Source: Nemertoderma westbladi (Eukaryota; Xenacoelomorpha; Nemertodermatida; Nemertodermatidae). Taken from it: 52,449 nucleotides of DNA. The notes under the pieces were generated by a model that did no database searches, was not told the origin of the DNA, and saw only the letters and a list, made by a program, of their open reading frames with translations. How positions within the stretch are numbered: position 1 is the stretch's first letter; each line of letters begins with the position of its first letter. The DNA is taken from positions 1 through 52,449 of the forward strand of contig JAUCBJ010006428.1 in assembly GCA_032718475.1 (NCBI GenBank). The letters run 5' to 3'. Both the position numbers and the translations under genes were made by a program. Shown here piece after piece: positions 50,442-52,449 of the stretch.

Positions 50442-50641
50442 TCGGGTCATAATGCTGCAAAGTGCTTCTTTGCATACAATGATGTAAATAGTTATAATTC
50501 CTAAATTGTAACATTACTCAACGCCGTTAGTATTAACATCGAGTTGTTATTTAGCACTTTACAACTTTAGAGGACATTACAGCATTGTATTGGCCTGTAC
50601 ATTTAGTATTTTATTTGGTGTTATTGTTCACGCAGTAACCC

Positions 50642-50692
50642 ATGACGGCGTTAAGTAATGTTCACTAAGGGGACATTACTTAACGCCGTCAT
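50642..50692. repeat. Perfect 20-bp inverted repeat
   Basis: ATGACGGCGTTAAGTAATGT at 50642-50661 and its exact inverse at 50673-50692, 11-bp loop. A partial copy (ACATTACTCAACGCCGTTA) occurs at about 50512. Confidence 0.92.
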
Positions 50693-50699
50693 TGGATAC

Positions 50700-52449
50700 C
50701 ACGTAAACAATATGTGGAAATTTGCCTGACAGCCAGATAGGCCTACAGCATTACCTACCGGTAGGCGGGGTATAGCTATTAATAACCAGTAGGGCCAGTA
50801 GGGCTTTCCGGCTATTCGCTAATCCAAATTAGCCAATGAGTGACCACTTCTTGTTCTTTCAGGTTTAGACATGCTATTTAAACGGTATATTCTTTGTCTC
50901 CGCCAGACTTAAACTCCTAACATTTAAGAACATGTACCTATCCGTATAGGTCATACAATTAATAGCTGGTCGAAAGATCTTTGGTAAATTATCTGCGGTG
51001 CAGATTGTCTGCAGTGTGAATTATTTTGCCATTAATTATAATTATCTTACGTTAAATATTATATATCATTTATCTATGTACCTTTATATTATTGTGCTGT
51101 TGTGTTTTTTGTTATAATGGATTATTATGCTACAGAATTGTAAATAACGAAAGTCCTCATGATAATCAAAGTTTGTTTCCCAAATCAATAACAGAGGTTA
51201 GTGGGTTGACATTGTTAGACATATAATCAGCGGTTAAATCGAATTGTTTGTGATGCGGCAGATAATACTTCCGTTTAATTATTGGCCAACCGTAATATAT
51301 CATAAATCACAATAAATTCCCAAAAATTGAAACATTTCAGTAACATCCTTTGCAGTGTTGAGTTCTCCCATATTTATAGTAAGCATTCTATTGACAGTCG
51401 ATAGTACATATTACCCCCAAGACCTTATATAATATTGATTGATGCGGTAATTGATAGTGTGGCAGAAGAATTAGGACATTGTTTGACATTATTGCGATAG
51501 TGTGTGACAGTATTCTTGGGGTGTATATAATAATAACGTAGCAGCGACTGACTGTTCTCCCCGGCGGCCCGTTACAACGCAAGGCCTTATTTTAGCGCAA
51601 CCCGACATATTCACAGTCAATGCTATATAGACCATATTCGACCTACGGTTCCTGTTGTTTAGGACTCCTTAATAAGGATAGTGGTGGATAATTAACTGTC
51701 CGGACAAAAAAGCGCTAGCAGCTTTTTCTAACCAAAACAATAAACGATGTAATTAACAATATCTTTTTATAAAAATATATTTGATTTATATATATTGCCT
51801 ATCTAGTATATCTATTCACTAGCGCTTATATCCTGCAACTGCAAATAATATTCAATATGGGGTGGAGTGGGGGGGGGGGGGCAGAAATCACTAAGGTGTG
51901 GGGGGGGGGGGGGGGGGGGCGGGGGGGGGGGGGGGGGGGGCACGTAACAGGAATGGTTGGGGGTATAAGTGTAAATTTGATGGGGGTGTAACAGGAAAAA
52001 CACGGTATATGCACTTGATGCTAATGAAAATTTACGCTAGTTAAAACAGTACCGTTACATTAGCCTTACAAATGAACCTAGAGTGCAATATTGAGACAGG
52101 ATACAAAAACTTTGTCTATCGTAATAGTCTAACTAATAGATAGCTGCATCAACGATTGACTATATTTTCTCACAGGTAGTCAATATTTTCAGGGAAATTG
52201 GATCGTGTGACTTCTTATCACATATCTAAATCAATGAAGAAGGTCCAAATGGTTCGAATGTCCGAATGGAACGAGGTCCGAATAGGTAGATTAAGGGACA
52301 TGACATGAGCAGAGAGCAGGTTGCAGTGGCAAGTTATTCTAACGAAAACGACAAACAAGAGTGGATAGTTACAGTTAAATTCTTGACACGACAAGGACCT
52401 CTTCGTTCAATACGATTGCAACCGCTCGGCACTCTTTGGCTTGATTGTT
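50700..52449. other. Distal intergenic region with R1 copies and poly-G tracts
   Basis: AT-rich. R1 core TAACCAAAACAATAAAC at 51729; a further diverged copy (GAGCAGGTTGCAGTGGCA, then TAACGAAAACGACAAAC) at 52313-52360. G runs at 51870-51940. No gene recognised. Confidence 0.55.

Noticed and set aside
51812-52014. Proline-rich open frames
   Set aside because: Translation of poly-G/poly-C tracts.

Overview
This is nuclear DNA of an animal: genes have GT-AG introns, gene density is low, base composition is AT-rich, and SINEs, LINE relics, fold-back elements and long satellite arrays are common. Gene content (INPP5E, polycystin-2, androglobin, CCDC177, prefoldin 2) is metazoan. A tRNA-derived SINE with a Nin-DC-like core and the gene set fit a marine invertebrate, perhaps a deuterostome, but I cannot name the species.

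The main gene is not obvious from long open frames. Ten exons on the minus strand, from 35297 down to 659, join with matching phase at every junction into a 568-codon INPP5E-like inositol polyphosphate 5-phosphatase. It carries the expected TWNMN, QE, GDLNFR, PSYTDR and SDH motifs. The gene covers about two thirds of the window. Two intronless genes lie inside its introns: prefoldin subunit 2 (plus strand, intron 8) and a CCDC177-like coiled-coil protein (minus strand, intron 5).

Two INPP5E introns start, at their first base, inside a tandem array that multiplies the 5' splice site. Exon 7 runs into a 41-bp array (28 nt exonic plus 13 nt intronic, about 8 copies). Exon 3 runs into a 15-bp array (about 30 copies of GTGAGT), which in turn abuts an 8.2-kb AT-rich array. 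In both, only the exon-proximal donor keeps the frame open. This is the most unusual signal in the window.

Layout: 659-35297, INPP5E with nested genes, a 29-bp satellite (13.65-15.02 kb), the 8.2-kb array (20.35-28.52 kb) and an RTE-like LINE relic (30.06-31.6 kb). 35298-38046, a 2.7-kb divergent spacer holding a complete fold-back element. 38047-42882, an intronless 1611-aa androglobin on the plus strand. 42883-47636, a convergent spacer with fold-back elements and a LINE nested in a LINE. 47637-49658, an intronless 673-aa polycystin-2 on the minus strand. 49659-52449, repeats, palindromes and G/C homopolymers.

Functionally, INPP5E and polycystin-2 are ciliary proteins and androglobin is linked to the sperm flagellum. 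The neighbourhood therefore has a cilium/flagellum flavour, but co-regulation is inference only. Androglobin and polycystin-2 are multi-exon in vertebrates, so their single-exon state here suggests retrocopies or wholesale intron loss.
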